Part shown: piece by piece, positions 1 to 7,930 of the stretch
Layout: each line of letters begins with the position of its first letter
Position numbering within the stretch: the first letter of the stretch is position 1
Origin: Pseudohalioglobus lutimaris
GTDB lineage: Bacteria > Pseudomonadota > Gammaproteobacteria > Pseudomonadales > Halieaceae
NCBI RefSeq assembly: GCF_002866825.1
Contig: NZ_PKUS01000010.1
Location: forward strand, 124,001-188,000
Length of the DNA stretch: 64,000 nucleotides
Reading direction: 5' to 3'
The notes under the pieces: model-generated
What the model was told of the DNA's origin: nothing
Seen by the model: the letters and a program-made list of their open reading frames with translations, nothing else
Database searches by the model: none
Position numbers and translations under genes: made by a program

Positions 1-163
1 AAGACTGGAGATGCGCGTTATGTTCGAGGAGATCATTCCCCGCATGCGCCACCCCAGGCTGGCGGGAAGCATCGAGTACACGCGCTCCAACCTGGTCAAC
101 GGCATCAAGCACATGCCAATCACCTTTGACCCCGAAGTTAAGTCGAGCACTGAAGCCGCCTGA
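1..163 (+). CDS. Cytochrome P450, C-terminal end (5' truncated by window edge)
   Basis: The open frame from base 2 to a TGA at 161-163 encodes the last 53 residues of a protein. They contain the pattern typical of bacterial P450 C-termini: an LEMRVMFEEIIPRM-like helix, then R-LAG, then an RSN-VNGIKHMPITF strand just before the end. The heme-binding Cys loop would lie upstream, outside the window. The likely role is a soluble class I P450 monooxygenase that oxidises a hydrophobic substrate such as a lipid, terpenoid or sterol. The acyl-CoA ligases and flavoenzymes nearby fit a catabolic setting. The substrate cannot be inferred from this fragment. Confidence 0.8.
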   Translation, partial: RLEMRVMFEEIIPRMRHPRLAGSIEYTRSNLVNGIKHMPITFDPEVKSSTEAA

Positions 164-192
164 GGCCCGAAACGGCGGTGACTCGTGAAAGT

Positions 193-210
193 GCTCCGGA
201 CGGACGGAGC
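193..210 (+). terminator. Hairpin downstream of the P450 gene
   Basis: GCTCCG (193-198) and CGGAGC (205-210) form a 6-bp stem with a 6-nt loop, followed by a pyrimidine-rich CTCTCTT stretch. It begins about 30 bases after the P450 stop and could act as a weak terminator. It lacks a proper T-run, so this is tentative. Confidence 0.3.
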
Positions 211-241
211 CTCTCTTACCCTGCCGGTAGCATGAACGACC

Positions 242-271
242 CCGTCATTCCCGCGCAGTGCGGGATGACGG
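242..271. repeat. REP-like inverted repeat (CGTCATTCCCGC family)
   Basis: CCGTCATTCCCGC (242-254) and GCGGGATGACGG (260-271) form a long imperfect hairpin with one bulged base. The CGTCATTCCCGC/GCGGGAATGACG type is a widespread intergenic palindromic repeat in proteobacterial genomes. It sits between the convergent P450 and OYE-family genes, where it could also terminate transcription from both sides. Confidence 0.55.
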
Positions 272-298
272 ACGTCTGAACTTCATGACAATAACGAG

Positions 299-2416
299 CT
301 AGAGTTTTACGGCAAGCTCTGCAGCGGACTCCATAGCACCCTCGATATAGCCGACTCCTGTGCAATCCCCGATGCTGTGCACAGTAAGGCCGGCCGCCTT
401 GAGTTGATCTGCCAGTGCGGCGTCTCCTGTAGCGCCGCGCGCCACGATCACCTGCTCAGTGGCGATGGTCCGCTGCTGCCCGCGGAAGTTCGTATAGCTC
501 ACCGTAGCCTCCCCAATAGCAATGTCCTCTGCCTGGCGTATCAGGTTAACCCCCAGGTGCTTCAATTCGTCCAGCAGCCGCAAGCGGCGAACCAGGTAAA
601 GCCCTCTACCCACGTCGGTGCCGCCGTCAATCACCGTTACCTGACGACCGCGTTCAGACAGGAATTCTGCCAACTCAAGACCGACCAGTTCGGAGCCGAT
701 AATGCAGACCTGTTTGGCCATCGGTAGCCACACCTTCGATGCCATGCGCACCAGACCGGGATGTCCGGTCACTCCCGTCATCGCACCGGCGCGCACCAGC
801 GCTCTGGTCAGGGCATCCGTTTTATGCTCCAGACCGGGATAATCCTCCGCCATCACCAGGGCACGCATTTCGTCACCGCTGAACACAAAGTCCCGATCCG
901 AGCCGGGTATAGGGGGGAGTTCACGCTTGGCGCCTGTCGCGACAATGACTTCATCGACATGCATTTGTTGCAGCCGCTGCGTATCGGCCCTGGTATTCAG
1001 GTGCACCTCAACTGCTGACGCCTTGATCTGTCGACGCAGCCAATGCAGCAGCCGCTCGTTCGGCTCATAGGCAATGCTGGCAAACTGCAGGGTGCCACCC
1101 AACCTGCTACCGGCCTCCAGCAAGCTCACCCGAAAGCCCCTGGCCGCAAGCCGCCTGGCGACTTCCATTCCGGCAGGCCCACCACCAATCACCGCTATAT
1201 GCCGCGGCTTGTCAGTGGCAATCAGCGCCCGCTCTCGCTCAAAAGCGGTCTCCGGATTGACCGCACACTTCACTTTTTCCACCTTGTAAATCTGGCTCAC
1301 GCAGCAATAGCAGTAAACGCAAGGGCGAATTTCTTCCGGCGTGCCGGCGGTGATCTTGTTGGGCAGGTCCGGGTCGGCAAGAATTTTTCGCCCCAGCCCG
1401 AGAAAGTCGAAGTGCCCCTTGCTGATGTGACGGTCGGCGGAGTCGGGTTCGATGCGGCCTGACGTAATCACAGGGATACTGACCGCCGCGCGGATGACGG
1501 TCGCGTCTGCCACCATACGTTCGGGAATGAAGGGAATATTTGACTCGGAGTGCAGGGCACCGCGGGAACCGTCGTGATAGGCTGACGCGGTAATGGCATC
1601 AACCCCCGCCGCTTCTGCCAGCCTTGCCGTGGCCACCGCATCGGTCAGTGTAATGCCTTCTTTCTTGCCGTATTCTCCGGCATCCAGCTTCACCCACAGG
1701 GGAAAATCAGCGCCCACCTTGTCGCGGATTGCAGCAATGATCTGCAGCAGTAGTCGCGCACGATTTTCCAGCGAGCCGCCGTATTCGTCATCGCGTTGAT
1801 TCATTACCGGAGAGAGAAACCCGGATAATATATAGCCATGGCCGGCGTGAATCTCGGCGCCGTCAAATCCCGCGCTGCGCGCGCGCTCTGCCGCATCGGC
1901 AAACTGTGCTACCAGGGTTGCAATATCGTCCTGCGAAACCACGTGCAACTCCGGCCTGGGACCACCAGCGATAACCTGTAGCTCCTCGGTGAGCATGCCT
2001 TCTGCCATGTCGCTGTAAGCCGGAGGCACCGGGAGGGACGGAACCCACAGTGCACGCCCCTCCCGCGTATCCTGTACGGCGTTGATACCGCCGTGATGGA
2101 GTTGTGCTGCAATCTTCGCGCCATGCTTGTGGGCGGCCGCAGTGAGGGCTTTGAGGCCGGGCAGGAAGCGATCATCAGACAGGCCAATAGGGCCGGGTAA
2201 TGGCGCGCCGTTGGGCCAGGCAACCGACGCGACACCGGTAATAATCAGCCCTGCTCCCCCCTGCGCGTGACGCTCATGGTAGGCGATGATGCGCTCTCCA
2301 CAGGTGGCGTCGTACTCGCCAAGATTTACCCCCATAGCGGTAACGACCATGCGGTTCTTGAGTGTCATGGCGCCGATTCGGCCTTCGCTGGTCAGGTGCT
2401 TTAACGTCGCGGCCAT
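299..2416 (-). CDS. NADH:flavin oxidoreductase / 2,4-dienoyl-CoA reductase-like (OYE plus FAD/NAD domains)
   Basis: A 705-residue multidomain flavoenzyme. Residues 1-350 are the Old Yellow Enzyme FMN TIM barrel, with a HAGHGY active-site motif near 190. A cysteine cluster at 366, 369, 371/372 and 384 matches the 4Fe-4S site of the FadH/trimethylamine dehydrogenase group. GGGPAG at 411-416 opens the FAD domain, and a second dinucleotide site follows near 570. Enzymes of this architecture pass electrons from NAD(P)H through FAD and FeS to FMN and reduce enoyl or dienoyl substrates. The length is slightly above the roughly 670 residues usual for FadH. The start ATG follows an AGGAGA ribosome site. 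The substrate is unknown; a role in degradation of unsaturated or cyclic acyl compounds fits the neighbouring ligases. Confidence 0.85.
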   Translation of the reverse strand: MAATLKHLTSEGRIGAMTLKNRMVVTAMGVNLGEYDATCGERIIAYHERHAQGGAGLIITGVASVAWPNGAPLPGPIGLSDDRFLPGLKALTAAAHKHGAKIAAQLHHGGINAVQDTREGRALWVPSLPVPPAYSDMAEGMLTEELQVIAGGPRPELHVVSQDDIATLVAQFADAAERARSAGFDGAEIHAGHGYILSGFLSPVMNQRDDEYGGSLENRARLLLQIIAAIRDKVGADFPLWVKLDAGEYGKKEGITLTDAVATARLAEAAGVDAITASAYHDGSRGALHSESNIPFIPERMVADATVIRAAVSIPVITSGRIEPDSADRHISKGHFDFLGLGRKILADPDLPNKITAGTPEEIRPCVYCYCCVSQIYKVEKVKCAVNPETAFERERALIATDKPRHIAVIGGGPAGMEVARRLAARGFRVSLLEAGSRLGGTLQFASIAYEPNERLLHWLRRQIKASAVEVHLNTRADTQRLQQMHVDEVIVATGAKRELPPIPGSDRDFVFSGDEMRALVMAEDYPGLEHKTDALTRALVRAGAMTGVTGHPGLVRMASKVWLPMAKQVCIIGSELVGLELAEFLSERGRQVTVIDGGTDVGRGLYLVRRLRLLDELKHLGVNLIRQAEDIAIGEATVSYTNFRGQQRTIATEQVIVARGATGDAALADQLKAAGLTVHSIGDCTGVGYIEGAMESAAELAVKL

Positions 2417-2637
2417 AGAATTATCTCCTGTTATAGTTGGTTAGCTGCAGGCAGTGGCATCCTGACCGCGTTGTCAGTGTACTCGGCGGCGATGCGGGGG
2501 CAGCATTCAAGGCAGTGCACATCCCGCCTGCTGCGCGACACTTGCGTAACATTCTTTCCCTGCTCTGAAGGCTGCGGTAAAGCATACACGCCGTTCCGCC
2601 CTCCTCCCTCTACGATCAATATTCGACTGTACACGGA

Positions 2638-3501
2638 TCAGCTCTTGAGTTGTGGGATAACGTCGGCGTACTGGTCTATCATCGGTAATACCGCGTCGGG
2701 CTTGTCCCAGAGATCCATAGCCACGCCTATGGTGGCTCGCTGCACGCCCATGTCGCGGTATTCCTTGAGCTTGTCCAGGTTGCTGGTATCCATGATCTGT
2801 ATATTGATTTCGATCTCACTCGGGTCGCGGCCCGCCTCCTTGACCTCCTCGCGGAAGGCAGCCAGTGTCTCGGCAACGTCACCCATCGCCACATCAACGG
2901 GGTACCAGCCATCGGCCCAGGCCGCTGCATGCTTTCGACCCAGTGGCCCCATGGCGCCTAGAAAGACTTTGGGGCCGCCCTCCTGCAATGGCTTCGGGTC
3001 AGCCCAGACCGGGTCAAACTTGATGTACTCTCCCTGGTAACTGGCCTCATCGTCTCTCCACAAGGCCCGGGTGGCTGCCACCGTTTCGCGCAGAACCGCG
3101 TAGCGTTTGTTGAAAGGATACGGACTGATATTCTCATATTCCTCTTGATTCCAGCCCACCCCGGTGCCGATCATTACACGACCGTTGGAGAGCTGGTCCA
3201 GGGTGGCGATAGTCTTGGCCTGGGAAAAGATGTCTCGCTCCATCAGCAGGGCAATACCGGTACCCAGTCGCAGGGTCGTGGTTGCGTTGGCGGCGGTCAT
3301 CAACGATAGATAGGGATCCATCATCAACCGATAGGGGTCCGGCATTTCACCGCCGGGCGGATAAGGTGTTTTACGCGAGCAGGGAATGTGACTGTGCTCA
3401 CCGTACCAGAGTGATTCGAAGCCGCGGTCCTCAAGCAACTTCGCCAGTTCCGCCGGATGCGGATCATTGAGTGTATTCATAGAACTGAAGGCGAGGTGCA
3501 T
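2638..3501 (-). CDS. LLM-class flavin/F420-dependent oxidoreductase
   Basis: A 287-residue bacterial luciferase-like TIM-barrel protein. The N-terminal LAFSSMN strand, LWYGEHSHIP segment, TTTLRLGTGIALL strand, DQLSNGRVMIGTGVGW loop and late KVFLGAMGPLGRKHAA segment are the hallmarks of LLM-class enzymes annotated as F420-dependent. These proteins reduce or oxygenate substrates with a reduced deazaflavin or flavin. Which cofactor is used here cannot be told from sequence. The start is well set by a GGAGAG site 8 bases upstream. It lies 221 bp upstream of the OYE gene on the same strand and diverges from the acyl-CoA ligase pair. Confidence 0.8.
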   Translation of the reverse strand: MHLAFSSMNTLNDPHPAELAKLLEDRGFESLWYGEHSHIPCSRKTPYPPGGEMPDPYRLMMDPYLSLMTAANATTTLRLGTGIALLMERDIFSQAKTIATLDQLSNGRVMIGTGVGWNQEEYENISPYPFNKRYAVLRETVAATRALWRDDEASYQGEYIKFDPVWADPKPLQEGGPKVFLGAMGPLGRKHAAAWADGWYPVDVAMGDVAETLAAFREEVKEAGRDPSEIEINIQIMDTSNLDKLKEYRDMGVQRATIGVAMDLWDKPDAVLPMIDQYADVIPQLKS

Positions 3502-3890
3502 GGTGAAACTCTCCGTGTCTGTACCGGGTCTTTATTATGGCGCCGGCAAGCGTATCCTTGCACTGGCTGAGGGCAGCCATGATAGCGAACTGGCTGCTGT
3601 TACGCCCGCTGCGACACGGTTTGCGCGGGGTATATTCAGTTTCTGGTTTAACATTATGGGTAACAGGGACGAACCCGGTTCATTCCGCCGTTACAGATCT
3701 CCCTGAGCGCCAACTGCGGATTCTGCGGTCTTGAACCCTGTACTGCAAAACAGGTCAGTGAACGATAAAGATAGAGCTGGCAGTTCAATACCTTGTATCG
3801 ACCCGCCCGCCTCGCTCGGAGCCGCTTCGCGACCCGATAAAGTCGGGTATATTGCGAGCATTAGTCGAACATCTCCCGGGAGTATCTGGT
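3502..3890. promoter_or_regulatory. Divergent intergenic region between LLM enzyme and acyl-CoA ligase genes
   Basis: This 389-bp gap must hold promoters for both flanking genes. The only structured element seen is an inverted repeat, ACCCGA-N5-TCGGGT at 3832-3848, about 43 bases before the ligase ATG. It could be an operator or a small hairpin in the leader. No convincing gene is present: open frames here are short and lack ribosome sites. Confidence 0.35.
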
Positions 3891-5594
3891 ATGACCCTGA
3901 AAGGAAGTGACATTCGCGCCAAAAAAGCCGAGCTCACCGCGCCCGGCGCGTTTTTTGAAGTTGAGCAACTGGAAATAGATGGCAAGCAACTTACCGGCTT
4001 CAAACACGCGTCATTGACGACTGTTGAACTGCTGAATAATGCCCGCAATCACGGCGAACTGGAGTTCCTGGTCTATGAGGGCGAGCGCTATAGCTATGCG
4101 CGCCTGTTCACAGAGGTCGACGCGCTGGCGGCACAGCTGCAGGGAGACTTCGAGATAGAGAAAGGCGACCGCGTGGCCATCGCCATGCGCAACAACGTCG
4201 AATGGATGATTTCCTGCTGCGCGGCGATCCTGGTGGGCGCGGTGGTAGTACCTATCAACAGCTGGGGCAAAACAGAGGAGCTCGAATACGCCATCTCGGA
4301 TTGTTCAGCCAGCCTGTTGATCTGTGATGAGGCCCGCTTCAGGCTGATTGAGGGCAGGCTGAACACGGAACAACTCCCCATTATTGTGGTGCCCACATCA
4401 GAGTCGTTTTCGCGGCCGGAGAACGTCGCCCTTTTCGACGACGTGATCAGCAGCGGACTGGAGCAAGGCTACGCGACTCCCGAGATCGACCCGGATGACA
4501 GCGCGTTCATACTCTACACCTCCGGCAGCACCGGCTTTCCCAAAGGCGTGCTACACAGACACCGCACTATCGGCCAGGCAATGATGAACATGATGTTCCT
4601 GGGATTGCTGGTTGCAGAATTCGAAGGTGGCCCACGAGAATACAGGGGTGGCGCGGAGCGGGAAACGCCGCTGCTTACCGTGCCGCTGTTCCACGCTACC
4701 GGCCTGATCAGCGGTCTGTTGATGCCGATACTGCTCGGGCAGAAAGTTGTCATGATGTACAAGTGGGACAGCGGCCAGGCGCTCAAGCTCATTGAGCAGG
4801 AGCGCGTCACCGGGTTGTCCTCCGTGCCTGCGATACTGCAGGACCTGCTCAACCACCCTGATTTCGACAGCTACGACACAAGCTCATTGATGCGCGTCAG
4901 CGCAGCAGGCGCTGCCACACCCGCCGGCCTGCCCGAACTGATTGAATCCAGAATCAAACTGCCCAGCCGCTCAGCGGGCTATGGCATGACTGAAACCATG
5001 GCGGTCTGCTCTACCATGAGCGGCGCCCTGTTTGATTTCAAACCTGACAGTGCCGGGGTGATCTCGCCGATTGTGGATGTACGCTTTATGCTCGCTGACG
5101 GCACCGAGTCGGCGCCCGGGGAACCGGGCGAGATACAGCTTCGTAGCATCTGTTGTACGCCCGGATACTGGGAAAAGCCCGAGGCCAACAGGGAGACGTT
5201 CACTGAGGATGGCTGGATGAAAACCGGGGACATCGGCCTGCTGGATGAGGACGGGTTCCTGCATATCACCGGGCGTATCAAGGAAATTGTCATCCGCGGC
5301 GGCGAAAACATCTACCCCGGGGAGATTGAACAGATCGCCTATGAGTTGCCGGAGGTTCGCGAAGTGGTGGTCTTTGGGGAACCCGACCAGAGCATGGGTG
5401 AAGAACTGGTCATGGTCATCTATGCCACCCCGGGTAGCGATCTTGGTGAGGCACAGCTGCGAGAGCACCTCAGCACCCGCCTCGCTGGCTACAAAGTCCC
5501 GCGCACCATCGCTTTCTGGGATCATCCGTTGCCGCGTAATGCGAGTGAAAAATTACATAAGCTCAAGGTCAAAGAAGCCTACCTCGAAACCTGA
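3891..5594 (+). CDS. Class I acyl-adenylating enzyme (acyl-CoA synthetase)
   Basis: A 567-residue ANL-superfamily ligase that activates a carboxylic acid as acyl-AMP and probably transfers it to CoA. The P-loop YTSGSTGFPKG, the YGMTET core motif, the TGDIG motif and the hinge/lysine region KEIVIRGGENIYPGEIE are all present, and LHKLKVKE near the C-terminus supplies the catalytic lysine. The start is set at ATG 3891, which follows GGGAG with 8-base spacing. An in-frame TTG 39 bases upstream is less likely. It is followed after 30 bp by a second ligase gene in the same orientation, so the two are probably co-transcribed. The acyl substrate is unknown. Confidence 0.88.
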   Translation: MTLKGSDIRAKKAELTAPGAFFEVEQLEIDGKQLTGFKHASLTTVELLNNARNHGELEFLVYEGERYSYARLFTEVDALAAQLQGDFEIEKGDRVAIAMRNNVEWMISCCAAILVGAVVVPINSWGKTEELEYAISDCSASLLICDEARFRLIEGRLNTEQLPIIVVPTSESFSRPENVALFDDVISSGLEQGYATPEIDPDDSAFILYTSGSTGFPKGVLHRHRTIGQAMMNMMFLGLLVAEFEGGPREYRGGAERETPLLTVPLFHATGLISGLLMPILLGQKVVMMYKWDSGQALKLIEQERVTGLSSVPAILQDLLNHPDFDSYDTSSLMRVSAAGAATPAGLPELIESRIKLPSRSAGYGMTETMAVCSTMSGALFDFKPDSAGVISPIVDVRFMLADGTESAPGEPGEIQLRSICCTPGYWEKPEANRETFTEDGWMKTGDIGLLDEDGFLHITGRIKEIVIRGGENIYPGEIEQIAYELPEVREVVVFGEPDQSMGEELVMVIYATPGSDLGEAQLREHLSTRLAGYKVPRTIAFWDHPLPRNASEKLHKLKVKEAYLET

Positions 5595-5624
5595 CACCAG
5601 ACCCGCCTTATCCGGAGAGAAGAG

Positions 5625-7235
5625 ATGAAACTCGATTTGAGTAGCCCGGAAGATCGATTACTGGGCAAGATACTTGATCAGCAGGCCCTGCACTCTGGCA
5701 GCACCCGTTTTCTGGTAACAGATGATGTCACCATTACCTATGCCGAGGCGGCAGATCTCACTAACCGGCTCGCTTCCGGCCTCGCCGCCGCCGGCATAGG
5801 TCCGGGCGACCGGGTAGTCATCTTGCTGGGCAATTGCCCGGAGATGGTTCTCCTTACCCTGGCAGTAAACAAGCTGGGGGCGCTCTGGGTACCGATTAAT
5901 ACGGACTTTCGTGGCGACTGGCTGCTGGACTCGATCACTCGCAGCCGTCCCGCGATGATTGTTACCAACAGGCAACTTGCCCCCCGCCTGGCAGAATTGC
6001 AGGCAGAGCTGCCGGTTGCCACCCGGGTCATCGTTGGGGACGGGGCAGTCGAGGACGAGACGGCCCTGCGCTATGAATCGCTGCTGGAGCACCCGGCGCT
6101 GGAACCGGATTACGCTGCACAGGATTACGGCGACACGGTATCGATTATGTGGACCTCTGGAACCACCGGTAAATCCAAAGGGGTGATGCAGAGCCACAAT
6201 AACTGGATTCGGGCGATCGTCGATGGCGCAGCACCTATGTATGACTCCCGGGAGGATGATGTCTGCTACTGCCCACTGCCCCTGTACAATTCCGGCGCAT
6301 GGATAACCTGTGTCTACCGGGCGCTGATCGAAGGCATTCCACTGGTACTGGAAAACAAGTTCTCTGTATCCACGTTCTGGGAACGTATTAATCACTTTGG
6401 TGCGACGCAGATATTCGCTATCGGCGCCATGGGATCTTTCCTGATGAATGCACCCGAGTCTCCCCAGGACAGAAAAAACAGCCTGCGCACCGCCCTGATC
6501 GTACCCATGGCACCCGATCTCTGGGAGGCCTTCGAGCAGCGCTTCGGTGTTCGACTGCTCAGTGCAGGTATGGGCATGAGCGAATGTCTGCTGATTGCCA
6601 ACCAACTTGACTGTCCCGCCGGCGTGCCATCCTACGCACTGGGCAGGCCGCCCAAGGACCTGGATCTGAAATTGTGTGACGATAATGGCGAGGAAGTGGC
6701 AGACGGTGAACCCGGCGAGATCTGCCTGCGCGCAAAGGCGCCGCATGTTCTGTTTGCAGGCTACTTTGACGCGCCGGAGGCGACCGCAGCTGCCTACCGC
6801 GGAGACTGGTTCCTGACCGGCGATATGGCGCGTCTTGACCCTGAGACGGGCGTTTATTTCTTCTCTGATCGCAAGAAGGACTCCGTACGCTTCGCCGGGC
6901 GCAACATCTCCTCGATGGAAGTGGAGAGCGTCGTGCGACGTCATCCGGAGGTTGCTGACGTGGCGGCCTATGGCATCCCCTGCGCAGAAATAGACAGCGA
7001 GGACGAGCTGAAACTCAGCGTGGTGCGCAAACCGGAAAGTAAACTGACTGCGGAAGCGCTTTGCGAGTTCATCAATAGCAATGCGCCCTACTTCTTCGTT
7101 CCCCGCTACCTGGATTTCGTCGACAGTCTGCCGTATACGCCAACGCAAAAAGTGCAGAAATACCTGCTACGGGAGCAAGGCAATACAGAGGACACCTGGG
7201 ACTTGAAAGACTCGGGCTTCAACGTCAGGCGTTGA
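5625..7235 (+). CDS. Class I acyl-adenylating enzyme (CaiC-like acyl-CoA ligase)
   Basis: A 536-residue ANL-superfamily ligase. The phosphate-binding motif MWTSGTTGKSKGVM, the GMGMSE acyl/adenine motif, LTGDMA and the SDRKKDSVRFAGRNISSMEVE hinge region are present. The late PYTPTQKVQKY segment carries the expected C-terminal lysine. The sequence style resembles the crotonobetaine/carnitine-CoA ligase-like branch rather than long-chain FadD. A strong GGAGAGA ribosome site precedes ATG 5625. It is the second gene of a ligase pair; the paralogues are clearly different in sequence, suggesting distinct acyl substrates. No acyltransferase or dehydrogenase gene lies directly with them. Confidence 0.86.
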   Translation: MKLDLSSPEDRLLGKILDQQALHSGSTRFLVTDDVTITYAEAADLTNRLASGLAAAGIGPGDRVVILLGNCPEMVLLTLAVNKLGALWVPINTDFRGDWLLDSITRSRPAMIVTNRQLAPRLAELQAELPVATRVIVGDGAVEDETALRYESLLEHPALEPDYAAQDYGDTVSIMWTSGTTGKSKGVMQSHNNWIRAIVDGAAPMYDSREDDVCYCPLPLYNSGAWITCVYRALIEGIPLVLENKFSVSTFWERINHFGATQIFAIGAMGSFLMNAPESPQDRKNSLRTALIVPMAPDLWEAFEQRFGVRLLSAGMGMSECLLIANQLDCPAGVPSYALGRPPKDLDLKLCDDNGEEVADGEPGEICLRAKAPHVLFAGYFDAPEATAAAYRGDWFLTGDMARLDPETGVYFFSDRKKDSVRFAGRNISSMEVESVVRRHPEVADVAAYGIPCAEIDSEDELKLSVVRKPESKLTAEALCEFINSNAPYFFVPRYLDFVDSLPYTPTQKVQKYLLREQGNTEDTWDLKDSGFNVRR

Positions 7236-7359
7236 AACGACATTTCACGTGACCGCGCTATACAACGCTCATTAATGTGGTTATATTTCTCGCGCTCGCC
7301 CCCCTTGGGGAGGCGATACTACTTGCACGATATAACAAACTAACATTCGGAGTGTAGTA

Positions 7360-7443
7360 ATGAGTCAGGTAATTTCTTTCAGCGCGGCCATGGCCGTATT
7401 GGCGATTTTTGTGGCCACCGGCCTCGGACCGATGGCAGGTTGA
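7360..7443 (+). CDS. Putative 27-residue hydrophobic peptide
   Basis: A short frame, ATG 7360 to TGA 7443, has a CGGAGTG ribosome site at good spacing. It encodes 27 residues starting MSQVISF, followed by an alanine/valine/isoleucine-rich stretch able to span a membrane once and a GLGPMAG tail. It has its own leader of about 120 bases after the upstream ligase, and a strong GC-rich hairpin follows 9 bases after the stop. That layout resembles a free-standing small membrane peptide gene. I do not recognise a family. It could be non-coding; conservation would decide. Confidence 0.4.
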   Translation: MSQVISFSAAMAVLAIFVATGLGPMAG

Positions 7444-7452
7444 TCGACTGCT

Positions 7453-7472
7453 GCGCGCCCTCAGGGGCGCGC
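7453..7472. terminator. Strong GC hairpin between the small peptide and SnoaL-like genes
   Basis: GCGCGCCC (7453-7460) and GGGCGCGC (7465-7472) form a perfect 8-bp stem closed by a TCAG tetraloop. It lies directly after the 27-residue peptide gene and overlaps the end of the convergent SnoaL-like gene, so it may terminate both. There is no clear T-run on either side. Confidence 0.45.
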
Positions 7473-7868
7473 GCCTCCACAGAGCACCTCGGTCACCACC
7501 TCCGTGTCGAGAAATTCCTTCAATTCCAGCAACTGAGACTGCCTCCAGGTAAACAGAAAGTGGTAGTGGTTACTGTATGTCAGACCGGAAACGTGACGCC
7601 CGGTGGAGGTGGCCTCTACCGCAACACGATCATCTTCCGCGGTCATATTGAGGATAGTGAAGGTCAAACCCTCGGGGAACGCATCCAACACCCCGGCCGC
7701 GAATTCACGTGTCTCCTCCTTGCTACGGGAACCTGAGATCAGCGTATTCCCCATGGTAATGACACGACCGTCATCGCAATACGTATCGGCGATGGCATCG
7801 GCATCCGCACGCTGAAGTGCGTCAAAAAAAACGCGGGTTCTACGCTTGTTTTCTTCAACCTGATTCAT
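7461..7868 (-). CDS. SnoaL-like / NTF2-fold protein
   Basis: A 135-residue protein with the layout of the SnoaL/ketosteroid-isomerase-like group: an N-terminal helix pair, a TYCDDGRVITMG strand pair, a helix ending DAFPEGLTFTI and a curved sheet with NHYHFLFTW. Members are cone-shaped isomerases, hydrolases or ligand-binding proteins; function is not predictable here. The start at ATG 7868 is chosen because a GGGAGAGG ribosome site lies just upstream; the frame remains open further upstream but without such a signal. It is divergent from the third acyl-CoA ligase gene, only 62 bp from that gene's preferred start. Confidence 0.7.
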   Translation of the reverse strand: MNQVEENKRRTRVFFDALQRADADAIADTYCDDGRVITMGNTLISGSRSKEETREFAAGVLDAFPEGLTFTILNMTAEDDRVAVEATSTGRHVSGLTYSNHYHFLFTWRQSQLLELKEFLDTEVVTEVLCGGARP

Positions 7869-7930
7869 GCAGCGGTCCCTCTCCCAAATTTTTCTACCGG
7901 AAAAGTATAGCCAACCCGGAGGGAACACAC

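Noticed and set aside
5658-7148. 496-codon open frame antisense to the second acyl-CoA ligase
   Set aside because: It lies wholly opposite a well-supported ligase gene, and its product is Gln/His/Arg-rich with no motif; GC-rich codons often leave the complementary frame open.
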